Part shown: positions 1 through 10,800 of the stretch, piece by piece
Numbering within the stretch: position 1 is the stretch's first letter
How the letters are laid out: the number at the start of each line of letters is the position of its first letter
Assembly (NCBI GenBank): GCA_964036275.1
Contig: CAXIWQ010000075.1
Span: 1 to 64,000, forward strand
DNA length: 64,000 nt
Direction of reading: 5' to 3'
Origin: Litoditis marina
Taxonomy: Eukaryota; Nematoda; Chromadorea; Rhabditida; Rhabditidae
Made by a program: the position numbers and the translations under genes
The notes under the pieces: model-generated
What the model was told of the DNA's origin: nothing
Database searches by the model: none
What the model saw: only the letters and a program-made list of their open reading frames with translations

Positions 1-1650
1 CCTGAACCACGCGCGAGTAGCGATCCACGTAAACAGCTGCAAAGAACATATTTCAAACATAAGCTGGATTATACCTAGCTATTTCCCACTGATTTGACTC
101 TGAATACTATTCAAACGTGAGAAAAGACGAATATAAGTAGAGACCGCAGGCTCCGCCCCTTTTTGGGCAGACGGAAATCGCCGAAAACGCGTATTATTCA
201 ACCCAGCACGACTAAAATAGGAGTATCTCTGCCCATACGTGATGGATTTTGCTGAAATGAAAAGAGAGAGGTAGCTAAATATCAGTTCTATAACTATGAT
301 GTGTTAATATTCAGACCTGATCAGAGGGGGAAAAGTTATCTGTTTTTTTGTGTCGACGTGCGTGTTTTTTTATGGTTTGGAGAAAGAGCAGGTTTCTGGA
401 AATTGGATATTATGTAGAGCTAAAGATTCTTGATTGTTTGAAGAAAAAATTAAAAAAATTCAAAGACGCAAACATTTTCAAAATTTATGATTTCTATATA
501 CGACTTTTACGCTGATCATTTCTCCAGTCATACAGCAACAAATCAACCACAATTTGGGTTTTCCCACTCTACAGTTGTTCAGGATTAAACTTAATGCAAA
601 ATAACTAGGTAAAACACGTTTTCCGGAAGTAAAACTAGATTTTACCAGAAGAAAAAAATTCAGCTTGTTCCAAACTTTTTGGAAATCACCCTTGCAAATT
701 CCACACTGAAATAGCAGGTTTGAGATTTTTTGATATTCCACTCTTCAGAACATTCTCCATTTTTTAAAATCAATTAAAAAAAAATTCAAAGACGCAAAGA
801 TTCTCATTTTTACGTTTAAATAGACGCAATTGGTCATTTTCAGTCTTGCGTCATAGCGCATCGTTGTGGGATATCATCGCAGACCTTTAAAATGAAGCAG
901 AATTGGGGTATTTCTAATTCATTGGCCTAAATTTTTTTCCTCAAATTTTGTCGAAAATGATGCGTTTTTTTTTTCATTTTATCTTATTTTCCATCCTTAT
1001 CACTAATTCAATAACGTTGTCCGTGGAAATTATAGTATAACACGTATTCCTCTCTTTATCCCTTTTTTTTAGTCCAATTTGGAGGGTTTACAGTTTTTTT
1101 ATACTCTTTCTTCTAGTCGGACTACCATTGCTTATCCGAATACAAATTTAAAGTTGATCTTAGTCAATTTGTTGTGTTCATGTTTATATTGCTTTCGGTT
1201 CTGTGCAATTACGATCAGACAGTCGTTGTTTTGGGGTCAAGCGCGGTCGAATAAGGTCTCATTAGCTGTCATTCTTTGGTCGGATCGTGAAACGCAATGA
1301 ACCTGTATTCTTGTTGTTTCTAGTTGAACATTCTGATTTCAGGTAATTTGGTTTGCTTTTCGCTAAACCCCCGCCCAAGAAACGAAGATCGACCTTCAAT
1401 CGACGACGTGTTCTGTATTAGACGTTCTACTATCATTCTATTTCGACATAGGAACGAAGGAAAATGCCTCCGGATCCCGCGAAGCCAAATTGTCGGTTTA
1501 TTTTTCATTTGCCGGTACCGGAGAAACTCAGTGAAGGAAAGAGAAGGTTTATATTTACTGTCACGTCACGTGGTTTCTCTGGTACCGTTACATTGTGACC
1601 AATGTTGTTCCACTGTCACGACTCTAGCACACTTCACCTTAAAACTATTT
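1..1650. other. AT-rich left flank, no gene recognised
   Basis: This is single-copy-looking, AT-rich DNA with many A and T runs, lying outside the satellite. I find no long open frame, no tRNA or rRNA signature and no recognisable transposon end. The longest open stretches are short. The plus-strand one at 1324-1662 and the minus-strand one at 478-741 begin with TTG and GTG rather than ATG. A minus-strand frame at 1320-1508 does begin with ATG, but its 62 residues show no domain, signal peptide or repeat I recognise. Bases about 1100-1660 are less AT-rich than the surroundings and could be an old exon or a mobile-element remnant; nothing in them decides this. Confidence 0.6.
450..798 (+). repeat. 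Pair of short direct repeats in the flank
   Basis: Bases 450-472 and 774-798 share TT, an A-run, then TTCAAAGACGCAAA. The two copies differ only in A-run length (7 versus 9) and are followed by similar sequence (CATTTTCA and GATTCTCA). They lie 326 bp apart in the same orientation. They could be remnants of an older tandem or dispersed repeat. No target-site duplication or terminal inverted repeat is visible around them. Confidence 0.55.
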
Positions 1651-1689
1651 AAAATTGCTTAGTTCCTCATCAAATTTATTCATGGATGC

Positions 1690-2450
1690 CATTTTGAACG
1701 CAACACTGCATTGACGCGTATTTTGCACGTAACAAAAATTCAAAATTTGGAAATCACGTCAAATTTGGTTTTTTTTAATTCAATTCTGTCCAGATAAGCG
1801 TTTTTGAACGCAAAATTGCATTCCTGCGTTTTTCCTGCGAAAAGACTATCTTCTCTTTAGAATTACGTCAAATTTGTGGTTTTTTTCATCAAATCTGTCC
1901 AGATAGTCGTTTTTGAAACGTTGAATTGCATTACTGCGTTTTTCCTGCGAAAAGACTGTTTTCTCTTTAAAATTACGTCAAATTCGTGGTTTTTTTCATC
2001 GAATCTGTCTAAATAGTCGTTTCTGAAACAAAAATTTGTACTACTGCGTTTTCCCTGCGAAAATATTATTTTCTCTTTAAAATTATGTCAAGTTTGTGGT
2101 TTTCCATCGAATCTGTCTAAATAATCGTTGTTGAAACGAAAATCTGCATTCATGCATGTTTCTTGCGAGAAGGCCAGTTTGCCTTCTAAATCACGTCAAA
2201 TTGTAGTTTAAAAAAAAAATTAATTCCGTCTAGTTAAAGTCATTTATTTTTGAAACTCTTTCCCGCAAAGTAACAATGTTTCATTTGATATTTTTAACAA
2301 ATTTTTCCATCGTCACGTCAAATTTGACAGTTTTCTCCTAAAATTCATACACTCGGAACAACAATGGTCAATTGATTTTCGGAGACATCTCCTTTAGTTT
2401 ATATTACGTCGAATTCTTTGCTTTTCCATCAAACTTGGTCAGTTTTAATT
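1690..2450 (+). repeat. Decayed ~110-bp tandem repeat next to the satellite
   Basis: About six or seven head-to-tail copies of a unit near 110 bp. The anchor word ACGTCAAATTTG, or a close variant, begins at about 1756, 1865, 1975, 2085, 2193, 2315 and 2406, giving spacings of 109, 110, 110, 108, 122 and 91. Between anchors the copies share a T-run, an ATC.AATCTGTC block, a TAGTCGTTTTTGAAACG block and CTGCGTTTTTCCTGCGAAAA. The copies at 1801-1909, 1910-2019 and 2020-2127 are the best preserved. Similarity fades to either side and is weakest toward the satellite. It shares no clear sequence with the 130-bp monomer, so it is a separate and older repeat. Confidence 0.85.
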
Positions 2451-2783
2451 CTTGAATTAGATTTTTTCCATTCGCTTCCGTACAACATTTTCTTTCGGAT
2501 CGATTACTTCGAGTTGATCAACACAAGAATGCTGATGCAGATAAGGTGTCAAGCGCTTCGTGTTGGTTGATTCGCGGTTGTCACCAGTATCCAGTAGAGT
2601 TGATTAGTACTGAGCGAACCTTGAAAGTTATTCTTCCTCATCTGTTAATTAAATATGAAAATTAAATATGACCATTTATGATATAAAAGGAAATTCGGCG
2701 TAATTTAAACATTTTAGTTTCACGTGACTCACGCACTCGCGTCATGTACGTGTACATACTGGTGTTGATGTACATCTACACTC
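2451..2783. other. Junction spacer between the two repeat fields
   Basis: Non-repetitive sequence linking the decayed 110-bp repeat to the 130-bp array. It contains a small direct repeat of AAATTAAATATGA near 2645-2672 and, close to the array, alternating purine-pyrimidine stretches with self-complementary words such as CACGTG and TGTACA (2720-2775). The last 39 bases (2745-2783) start with TGTA, contain TTGAT and end in ACTC. This weakly resembles a degraded S3 subunit, but the match is too poor to call. No gene is seen. Confidence 0.6.
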
Positions 2784-2913
2784 TGTAGCTGCAAGGCAAA
2801 GAGTCGATAACCGCGTTAATTCGTATTTTGTGGCTGTGCGCCACAGAATAGATTGTCGTATTAGGTTTTTGTAGCTGGGAGCAACATATTTGATAGCCGT
2901 ATGAACTGTTCTC
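2784..2913 (+). repeat. Reference monomer: trimer of S1, S2 and S3 subunits
   Basis: This first complete monomer shows the internal structure found throughout the array. S1 is 2784-2828 (45 bp, opening TGTAGCTGCAAGGC, with GATAACCGCGTTAATTCG). S2 is 2829-2869 (41 bp, opening TGTGGCTGTGCGCCACAG, with GATTGTCGTATTAGG). S3 is 2870-2913 (44 bp, opening TGTAGCTGGGAGCAACA, with GATAGCCGTATGAAC). Aligned, the three share TGTRGCTG at the start, a GATA/GATT followed by a CG about 20-30 bases in, a TTAA-like word and a terminal T-rich stretch. The monomer therefore probably arose by triplication of an ancestral unit of about 43 bp, after which the trimer became the unit of amplification. Confidence 0.88.
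2829..2845 (+). repeat. Hairpin (dyad) in S2, reference copy
   Basis: TGTGGC, a five-base TGTGC loop, then GCCACA: a six-pair perfect stem. It extends outward by a T/G wobble and two T-A pairs (TTTTGTGGC against GCCACAGAA). The same word recurs in nearly every monomer. Common variants change the loop (TGTGT at 6590, 8398 and others; AGTGC at 13290, 47965 and others). A recurrent variant changes both arms (TGTGGT with ACCACA) and keeps the stem. Stem-breaking variants also exist in the left domain (GTGTC and GTGCC on the left arm, near 3350, 3867, 4912 and 5418). The dyad could be a protein-binding site or a cruciform/RNA hairpin; no role is proven. Confidence 0.8.
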
Positions 2914-4814
2914 TGTAGCTGCAAGACAAAGAGTCGATAACCGCGTTAATTCGTATTTTGTGGCTGTGCGCCACAGAATAGATTGTCGTATCAGGTTTTT
3001 GTAGCTGGGAACAACATACTTGATAGCCGTATCAACTTTTTTTTGTAGCTGCAAAGCAAACAGTCGATAACCGCGTTAATTCGTAATTTGTGGCTGTGCG
3101 CCACAGAATAGATAGTCGTATTAGGTTTTTGTAGCTGGGAGCAACATACTTGATAGCCGTATAAACTTTTTTTCTGTAGCTGCACGGCAAAGAGTCAATA
3201 ACCGCGTTAATTTGTCTTTTGTGGCTGTGCGCCACAGAATATAAAGTCGTATTAGGTTTTTGTAGCAGGGAGCAACAGACTTGATAGCCGTATAAACTTT
3301 TTTCTGTAGCTGCAAGGCAAAGAGGTAATCACCGCGTTAATTTGTCTTTTGTGTCTGTGCGCCACAGAATATATAGTCGTATTAGGTTTTTGTAGCTGGG
3401 AGCAACAGACTTGATAGCCGTATGATTTTTTTGTAGCTGCAAGTCAAAATGTCAATAACCGCGTTAATTCGTTTTTGTGGCTGTGCGCCACAGAATAGAT
3501 TGTCGTATTAGGTTTTTGTAGCTGGGAGCAACAGATTTGATAGCCGTATGAAATGTTCTCTGTAACTGCAAGGCAAAGAGTCAATAACCGCGTTAATTTG
3601 TATTTTGTGGCTGTGCGCCACGGAATATAAAGTCGTAATATGCTTTTGTAGTTGGGAGCAACAGACTTGATAGCCGTATGATTTTTTTTTGTAGCTGCAA
3701 GTCAAAATGTCAATAACCGCGTTAATTCGTTTTTGTGGCTGTGCGCCACAGAATATAAAGTCGTATTAGGTTTTTGTAGCTGGGAGCAACAGACTTGATA
3801 GCCGTATAAACTTTTTTCTGTAGCTGCAAGGCAAAGAGGTAATCACCGCGTTAATTTGTCTTTTGTGCCTGTGCGCCACAGAATATATAGTCGTATTAGG
3901 TTTTTGTAGCTGGGAGCAACAGACTTGATATCCGTATGATTTTTTTTGTAGCTGCAAGTCAAAATGTCAATAACCGCGTTAATTAGTTTTAGTGGCTGTG
4001 CGCCACAGAATAGATTGTCGTATTAGGTTTTTGTAGCTGGGAGCAACAGATTTGATAGCCGTATGAAATGTTCTCTGTAACTGCAAGGCAAAGAGTCAAT
4101 AACCGCGTTAATTTGTATTTTGTGGCTGTGCGCCACAGAATATAAAGTCGTAATATGTTTTTGTAGTTGGGAGCAACAGACTTGATATCCGTATGATTGT
4201 TTTTTGTAGCTGCAAGTCAAAATGTCAATAACCGCGTTAATTCGTTTTTGTGGCTGTGCGCCACAGAATAGATTGTCGTATTAGGTTTTTGTAGCTGGGA
4301 GCAACAAACTTGATAGCCGTATGAACTTATCTCTGTAACTGCAAGCCAACAAGTCGATAACCGCGATAATTCGTATTTTGTGGCTGTGCGCCACAGAATA
4401 GATTGTCGTATTAGGTTTTTGTAGCTGGGAGCAACATATTTGATAGCCGTATGAACTGTTCTCTGTAGCTGCAAGGCAAAGAATCGATAACCGCGTTTAT
4501 TCGTATTTTGTGGCTGTGCGCCACAGAATAGATTGTCGTATTAGGTTTTTGTAGCTGGGAGCAACATATTTGATAACCGTATGAACTGTTCTCTGTAGCT
4601 GCAAGGCAAAGAGTCGATGACCGCGTTAATTCGTATTTTGTGGCTGTGCGCCACAGAATAGATAGTCGTATTAGGTTTTTGTAGCTGGGAGCAACATACT
4701 TGATAGCCGTATAAACTTTTTTTCTGTAGCTGCACGGCAAAGAGTCAATAACCGCGTTAATTTGTCTTTTGTGGCTGTGCGCCACAGAATATAGAGTCGT
4801 ATTAGGTTTTTGTA

Positions 4815-7800
4815 GCAGGGAGCAACAGACTTGATAGCCGTATAAACTTTTTTCTGTAGCTGCAAGGCAAAGAGGTAATCACCGCGTTAATTTGTCTTTT
4901 GTGTCTGTGCGCCACAGAATATATAGTCGTATTAGGTTTTTGTAGCTGGGAGCAACAGACTTGATAGCCGTATGATTTTTTTTGTAGCTGCAAGTCAAAA
5001 TGTCAATAACCGCGTTAATTCGTTTTTGTGGCTGTGCGCCACAGAATAGATTGTCGTATTAGGTTTTTGTAGCTGGGAGCAACAGATTTGATAGCCGTAT
5101 GAAATGTTCTCTGTAACTGCAAGGCAAAGAGTCAATAACCGCGTTAATTTGTATTTTGTGGCTGTGCGCCACAGAATATAAAGTCGTAATATGTTTTTGT
5201 AGTTGGGAGCAACAGACTTGATAGCCGTATGATTTTTTTTTTGTAGCTGCAAGTCAAAATGTCAATAACCGCGTTAATTCGTTTTTGTGGCTGTGCGCCA
5301 CAGAATATAAAGTCGTATTAGGTTTTTGTAGCTGGGAGCAACAGACTTGATAGCCGTATAAACTTTTTCTGTAGCTGCAAGGCAAAGAGGTAATCACCGC
5401 GTTAATTTGTCTTTTGTGCCTGTGCGCCACAGAATATATAGTCGTATTAGGTTTTTGTAGCTGGGAGCAACAGACTTGATATCCGTATGATTTTTTTTGT
5501 AGCTGCAAGTCAAAATGTCAATAACCGCGTTAATTAGTTTTAGTGGCTGTGCGCCACAGAATAGATTGTCGTATTAGGTTTTTGTAGCTGGGAGCAACAG
5601 ATTTGATAGCCGTATGAAATGTTCTCTGTAACTGCAAGGCAAAGAGTCAATAACCGCGTTAATTTGTATTTTGTGGCTGTGCGCCACAGAATATAAAGTC
5701 GTAATATGTTTTTGTAGTTGGGAGCAACAGACTTGATAGCCGTATGATTTTTTTTTGTAGCTGCAAGTCAAAATGTCAATAACCGCGATAATTCGTTTTT
5801 GTGGCTGTGCGCCACAGAATAGATTGTCGTATAAGGTTTTTGTAGCTGGGAGCAACAGACTTGATAGCCGTATGAACTTATCTCTGTAACTGCAAGCCAA
5901 CAAGTCGATAACCGCGATAATTCGTATTTTGTGGCTGTGCGCCACAGAATAGATTGTCGTATTAGGTTTTTGTAGCTGGGAGCAACATATTTGATAGCCG
6001 TATAAACTGTTCTCTGTAGCTGCAAGGCAAAGAATCGATAACCGCGTTTATTCGTATTTTGTGGCTGTGCGCCACAGAATAGATTGTCGTATTAGGTTTT
6101 TGTAGCTGGGAGCAACATATTTGATAACCGTATGAACTGTTCTCTGTAGCTGCAAGGCAAAGAGTCGATAACCGCGTTAATTCGTATTTTGTGGCTGTGC
6201 GCCACAGAATAGATTGTCTTATCAGGTTTTTGTAGCTGGGAACAACAGACTCGATAGCCGTATTAACTTTTTTTCGTAGTTGCAAAGCAAACAGTCGATA
6301 ACCGCGTTAATTCGTATTTTGTGGCTGTGCGCCACAGAATAGATAGTCGTATTAGGTTTTTGTAGCTGGGAGCAACATACTTGATAGCCGTATAAACTTT
6401 TTTCTGTAGCTGCACGGCAAAGAGTCAATAACCGCGTTAATTTGTCTTTTGTGGCTGTGCGCCACAGAATATAAAGTCGTATTAGGTTTTTGTAGCCATG
6501 AGCAACAGACTTGATAGCCGTATAAACTTTTTTCTGTAGCTGCAAGGCAAAGAGTCGATAACCGCGTTAATTCGTATTTTGTGGCTGTGTGCCACAGAAT
6601 AGATAGTTGTATTGGGTTTTTCTAGCTGGGAGCAACATACTTGATAGCCGTATAAACTTTTTTCTGTAGCTGCAAGGCAAAGTGTCAATAACCGCGCTAA
6701 TTTGTCTTTTGTGGCTGTGCGCCACAGAATGTAAAGTCGTATTAGGTTTTTGTAGCCATGAGCAACTTGATAGCCGTATGAACTGTTCTCTGTAGCTGCA
6801 AAGCAAAGAATCGGTAACCGCGTTAATTCGTATTTTGTGGCTGTGCGCCACAGAGTAGATTGTCGTATTAGGTTTTTGTAGCTGGGAGCAACATATTTGA
6901 TAGCCGTATGAACTGTTCTCTGTAGATGCAAGGCAAAGACCCGATAACCGCGTTAATTCGTATTTTGTGGCTGTGCGCCACAGAATAGATTGTCGTATCA
7001 GGTTTTTGTAGCTGGGAACAACAGACTTGATATCCGTATGATTTTTTTTGTAGCTGCAAGTCAAAATGTCAATAACCGCGTTAATTAGTTTTAGTGGCTG
7101 TGCGCCACAGAATAGATTGTCGTATTAGGTTTTTGTAGCTGGGAGCAACAGATTTGATAGCCGTATGAAATGTTCTCTGTAACTGCAAGGCAAAGAGTCA
7201 ATAACCGCGTTAATTCGTCCTTTGTGGCTGTGCGCCACAGAATATATAGTCGTATTAGGTTTTTGTAGCTGGGAGCAACAGACTTGATATCCGTATGATT
7301 TTTTTTGTAGCTGCAAGTCAAAATGTCAATAACCGCGTTAATTAGTTTTAGTGGCTGTGCGCCACAGAATAGATTGTCGTATTAGGTTTTTGTAGCTGGG
7401 AGCAACAGATTTGATAGCCGTATGAACTTTTTTCTGTAGCTGCAAAGCAAACAGTCGATAACCGCATTAATTCGTCCTTTGTGGCTGTGCGCCACAGAAT
7501 ATATAGTCGTATTAGGTTTTTGTAGTTGGGAGCAACAGACTTGATAGCCGTATGATTTTTTTTTGTAGCTGCAAGTCAAAATGTCAATAACCGCGTTAAT
7601 TCGTTTTTGTGGCTGTGCGCCACAGAATAGATTGTCGTATAAGGTTTTTGTAGCTGGGAGCAACAGACTTGATAGCCGTATGAACTTATCTCTGTAACTG
7701 CAAGCCAACAAGTCGATAACCGCGATAATTCGTATTTTGTGGCTGTGCGCCACAGAATAGATTGTCGTATTAGGTTTTTGTAGCTGGGAGCAACATATTT

Positions 7801-10800
7801 GATAGCCGTATGAACTGTTCTCTGTAGCTGCAAGGCAAAGAATCGATAACCGCGTTTATTCGTATTTTGTGGCTGTGCGCCACAGAATAGATTGTCGTAT
7901 TAGGTTTTTGTAGCTGGGAGCAACATATTTGATAACCGTATGAACTGTTCTCTGTAGCTGCAAGGCAAAGAGTCGATAACCGCGTTAATTCGTATTTTGT
8001 GGCTGTGCGCCACAGAATAGATTGTCTTATCAGGTTTTTGTAGCTGGGAACAACAGACTCGATAGCCGTATTAACTTTTTTTCGTAGTTGCAAAGCAAAC
8101 AGTCGATAACCGCGTTAATTCGTATTTTGTGGCTGTGCGCCACAGAATAGATAGTCGTATTAGGTTTTTGTAGCTGGGAGCAACATACTTGATAGCCGTA
8201 TAAACTTTTTTCTGTAGCTGCACGGCAAAGAGTCAATAACCGCGTTAATTTGTCTTTTGTGGCTGTGCGCCACAGAATATAAAGTCGTATTAGGTTTTTG
8301 TAGCCATGAGCAACAGACTTGATAGCCGTATAAACTTTTTTCTGTAGCTGCAAGGCAAAGAGTCGATAACCGCGTTAATTCGTATTTTGTGGCTGTGTGC
8401 CACAGAATAGATAGTTGTATTGGGTTTTTCTAGCTGGGAGCAACATACTTGATAGCCGTATAAACTTTTTTCTGTAGCTGCAAGGCAAAGTGTCAATAAC
8501 CGCGCTAATTTGTCTTTTGTGGCTGTGCGCCACAGAATGTAAAGTCGTATTAGGTTTTTGTAGCCATGAGCAACTTGATAGCCGTATGAACTGTTCTCTG
8601 TAGCTGCAAAGCAAAGAATCGGTAACCGCGTTAATTCGTATTTTGTGGCTGTGCGCCACAGAGTAGATTGTCGTATTAGGTTTTTGTAGCTGGGAGCAAC
8701 ATATTTGATAGCCGTATGAACTGTTCTCTGTAGATGCAAGGCAAAGACCCGATAACCGCGTTAATTCGTATTTTGTGGCTGTGCGCCACAGAATAGATTG
8801 TCGTATCAGATTTTTGTAGCTGGGAACAACAGACTTGATAGCCGTATTAACTTTTTTCTGTAGCTGCAAAGCAAACAGTCGATAACCGCATTAATTCGTC
8901 CTTTGTGGCTGTGCGCCACAGAATATATAGTCGTATTAGGTTTTTGTAGTTGGGAGCAACAGACTTGATAGCCGTATGATTTTTTTTTGTAGCTGCAAGT
9001 CAAAATGTCAATAACCGCGTTAATTCGTTTTTGTGGCTGTGCGCCACAGAATAGATTGTCGTATAAGGTTTTTGTAGCTGGGAGCAACAGACTTGATAGC
9101 CGTATAAACTTTTTTCTGTAGCTGCAAGGCAAAGAGGTAATCACCGCGTTAATTTGTCTTTTGTGTCTGTGCGCCACAGAATATATAGTCGTATTAGGTT
9201 TTTGTAGCTGGGAGCAACAGACTTGATAGCCGTATGATTTTTTTTGTAGCTGCAAGTCAAAATGTCAATAACCGCGTTAATTCGTTTTTGTGGCTGTGCG
9301 CCACAGAATAGATTGTCGTATTAGGTTTTTGTAGCTGGGAGCAACAGATTTGATAGCCGTATGAAATGTTCTCTGTAACTGCAAGGCAAAGAGTCAATAA
9401 CCGCGTTAATTTGTATTTTGTGGCTGTGCGCCACAGAATATAAAGTCGTAATATGTTTTTGTAGTTGGGAGCAACAGACTTGATAGCCGTATGATTTTTT
9501 TTTTGTAGCTGCAAGTCAAAATGTCAATAACCGCGTTAATTCGTTTTTGTGGCTGTGCGCCACAGAATATAAAGTCGTATTAGGTTTTTGTAGCTGGGAG
9601 CAACAGACTTGATAGCCGTATAAACTTTTTCTGTAGCTGCAAGGCAAAGAGGTAATCACCGCGTTAATTTGTCTTTTGTGCCTGTGCGCCACAGAATATA
9701 TAGTCGTATTAGGTTTTTGTAGCTGGGAGCAACAGACTTGATATCCGTATGATTTTTTTTGTAGCTGCAAGTCAAAATGTCAATAACCGCGTTAATTAGT
9801 TTTAGTGGCTGTGCGCCACAGAATAGATTGTCGTATTAGGTTTTTGTAGCTGGGAGCAACAGATTTGATAGCCGTATGAAATGTTCTCTGTAACTGCAAG
9901 GCAAAGAGTCAATAACCGCGTTAATTTGTATTTTGTGGCTGTGCGCCACAGAATATAAAGTCGTAATATGTTTTTGTAGTTGGGAGCAACAGACTTGATA
10001 GCCGTATGATTTTTTTTTGTAGCTGCAAGTCAAAATGTCAATAACCGCGATAATTCGTTTTTGTGGCTGTGCGCCACAGAATAGATTGTCGTATAAGGTT
10101 TTTGTAGCTGGGAGCAACAGACTTGATAGCCGTATGAACTTATCTCTGTAACTGCAAGCCAACAAGTCGATAACCGCGATAATTCGTATTTTGTGGCTGT
10201 GCGCCACAGAATAGATTGTCGTATTAGGTTTTTGTAGCTGGGAGCAACATATTTGATAGCCGTATAAACTGTTCTCTGTAGCTGCAAGGCAAAGAATCGA
10301 TAACCGCGTTTATTCGTATTTTGTGGCTGTGCGCCACAGAATAGATTGTCGTATTAGGTTTTTGTAGCTGGGAGCAACATATTTGATAACCGTATGAACT
10401 GTTCTCTGTAGCTGCAAGGCAAAGAGTCGATAACCGCGTTAATTCGTATTTTGTGGCTGTGCGCCACAGAATAGATTGTCTTATCAGGTTTTTGTAGCTG
10501 GGAACAACAGACTCGATAGCCGTATTAACTTTTTTTCGTAGTTGCAAAGCAAACAGTCGATAACCGCGTTAATTCGTATTTTGTGGCTGTGCGCCACAGA
10601 ATAGATAGTCGTATTAGGTTTTTGTAGCTGGGAGCAACATACTTGATAGCCGTATAAACTTTTTTCTGTAGCTGCACGGCAAAGAGTCAATAACCGCGTT
10701 AATTTGTCTTTTGTGGCTGTGCGCCACAGAATATAAAGTCGTATTAGGTTTTTGTAGCCATGAGCAACAGACTTGATAGCCGTATAAACTTTTTTCTGTA

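Noticed and set aside
140..185. GCCCCTTTTTGGGC as a transcription terminator
   Set aside because: The arms are only four bases long, there is no gene upstream, and the context is eukaryotic-looking. A chance inverted repeat is sufficient.
478..741. 87-codon minus-strand frame
   Set aside because: It begins at GTG, lies in AT-rich sequence and resembles no family I know. It is probably chance.
1324..1662. 112-codon plus-strand frame and overlapping 62-codon minus-strand frame
   Set aside because: The plus frame starts at TTG and the minus frame at ATG, but neither shows a recognisable domain, and no splice-site pattern supports an exon. The overlap on both strands suggests chance in a less AT-rich patch.
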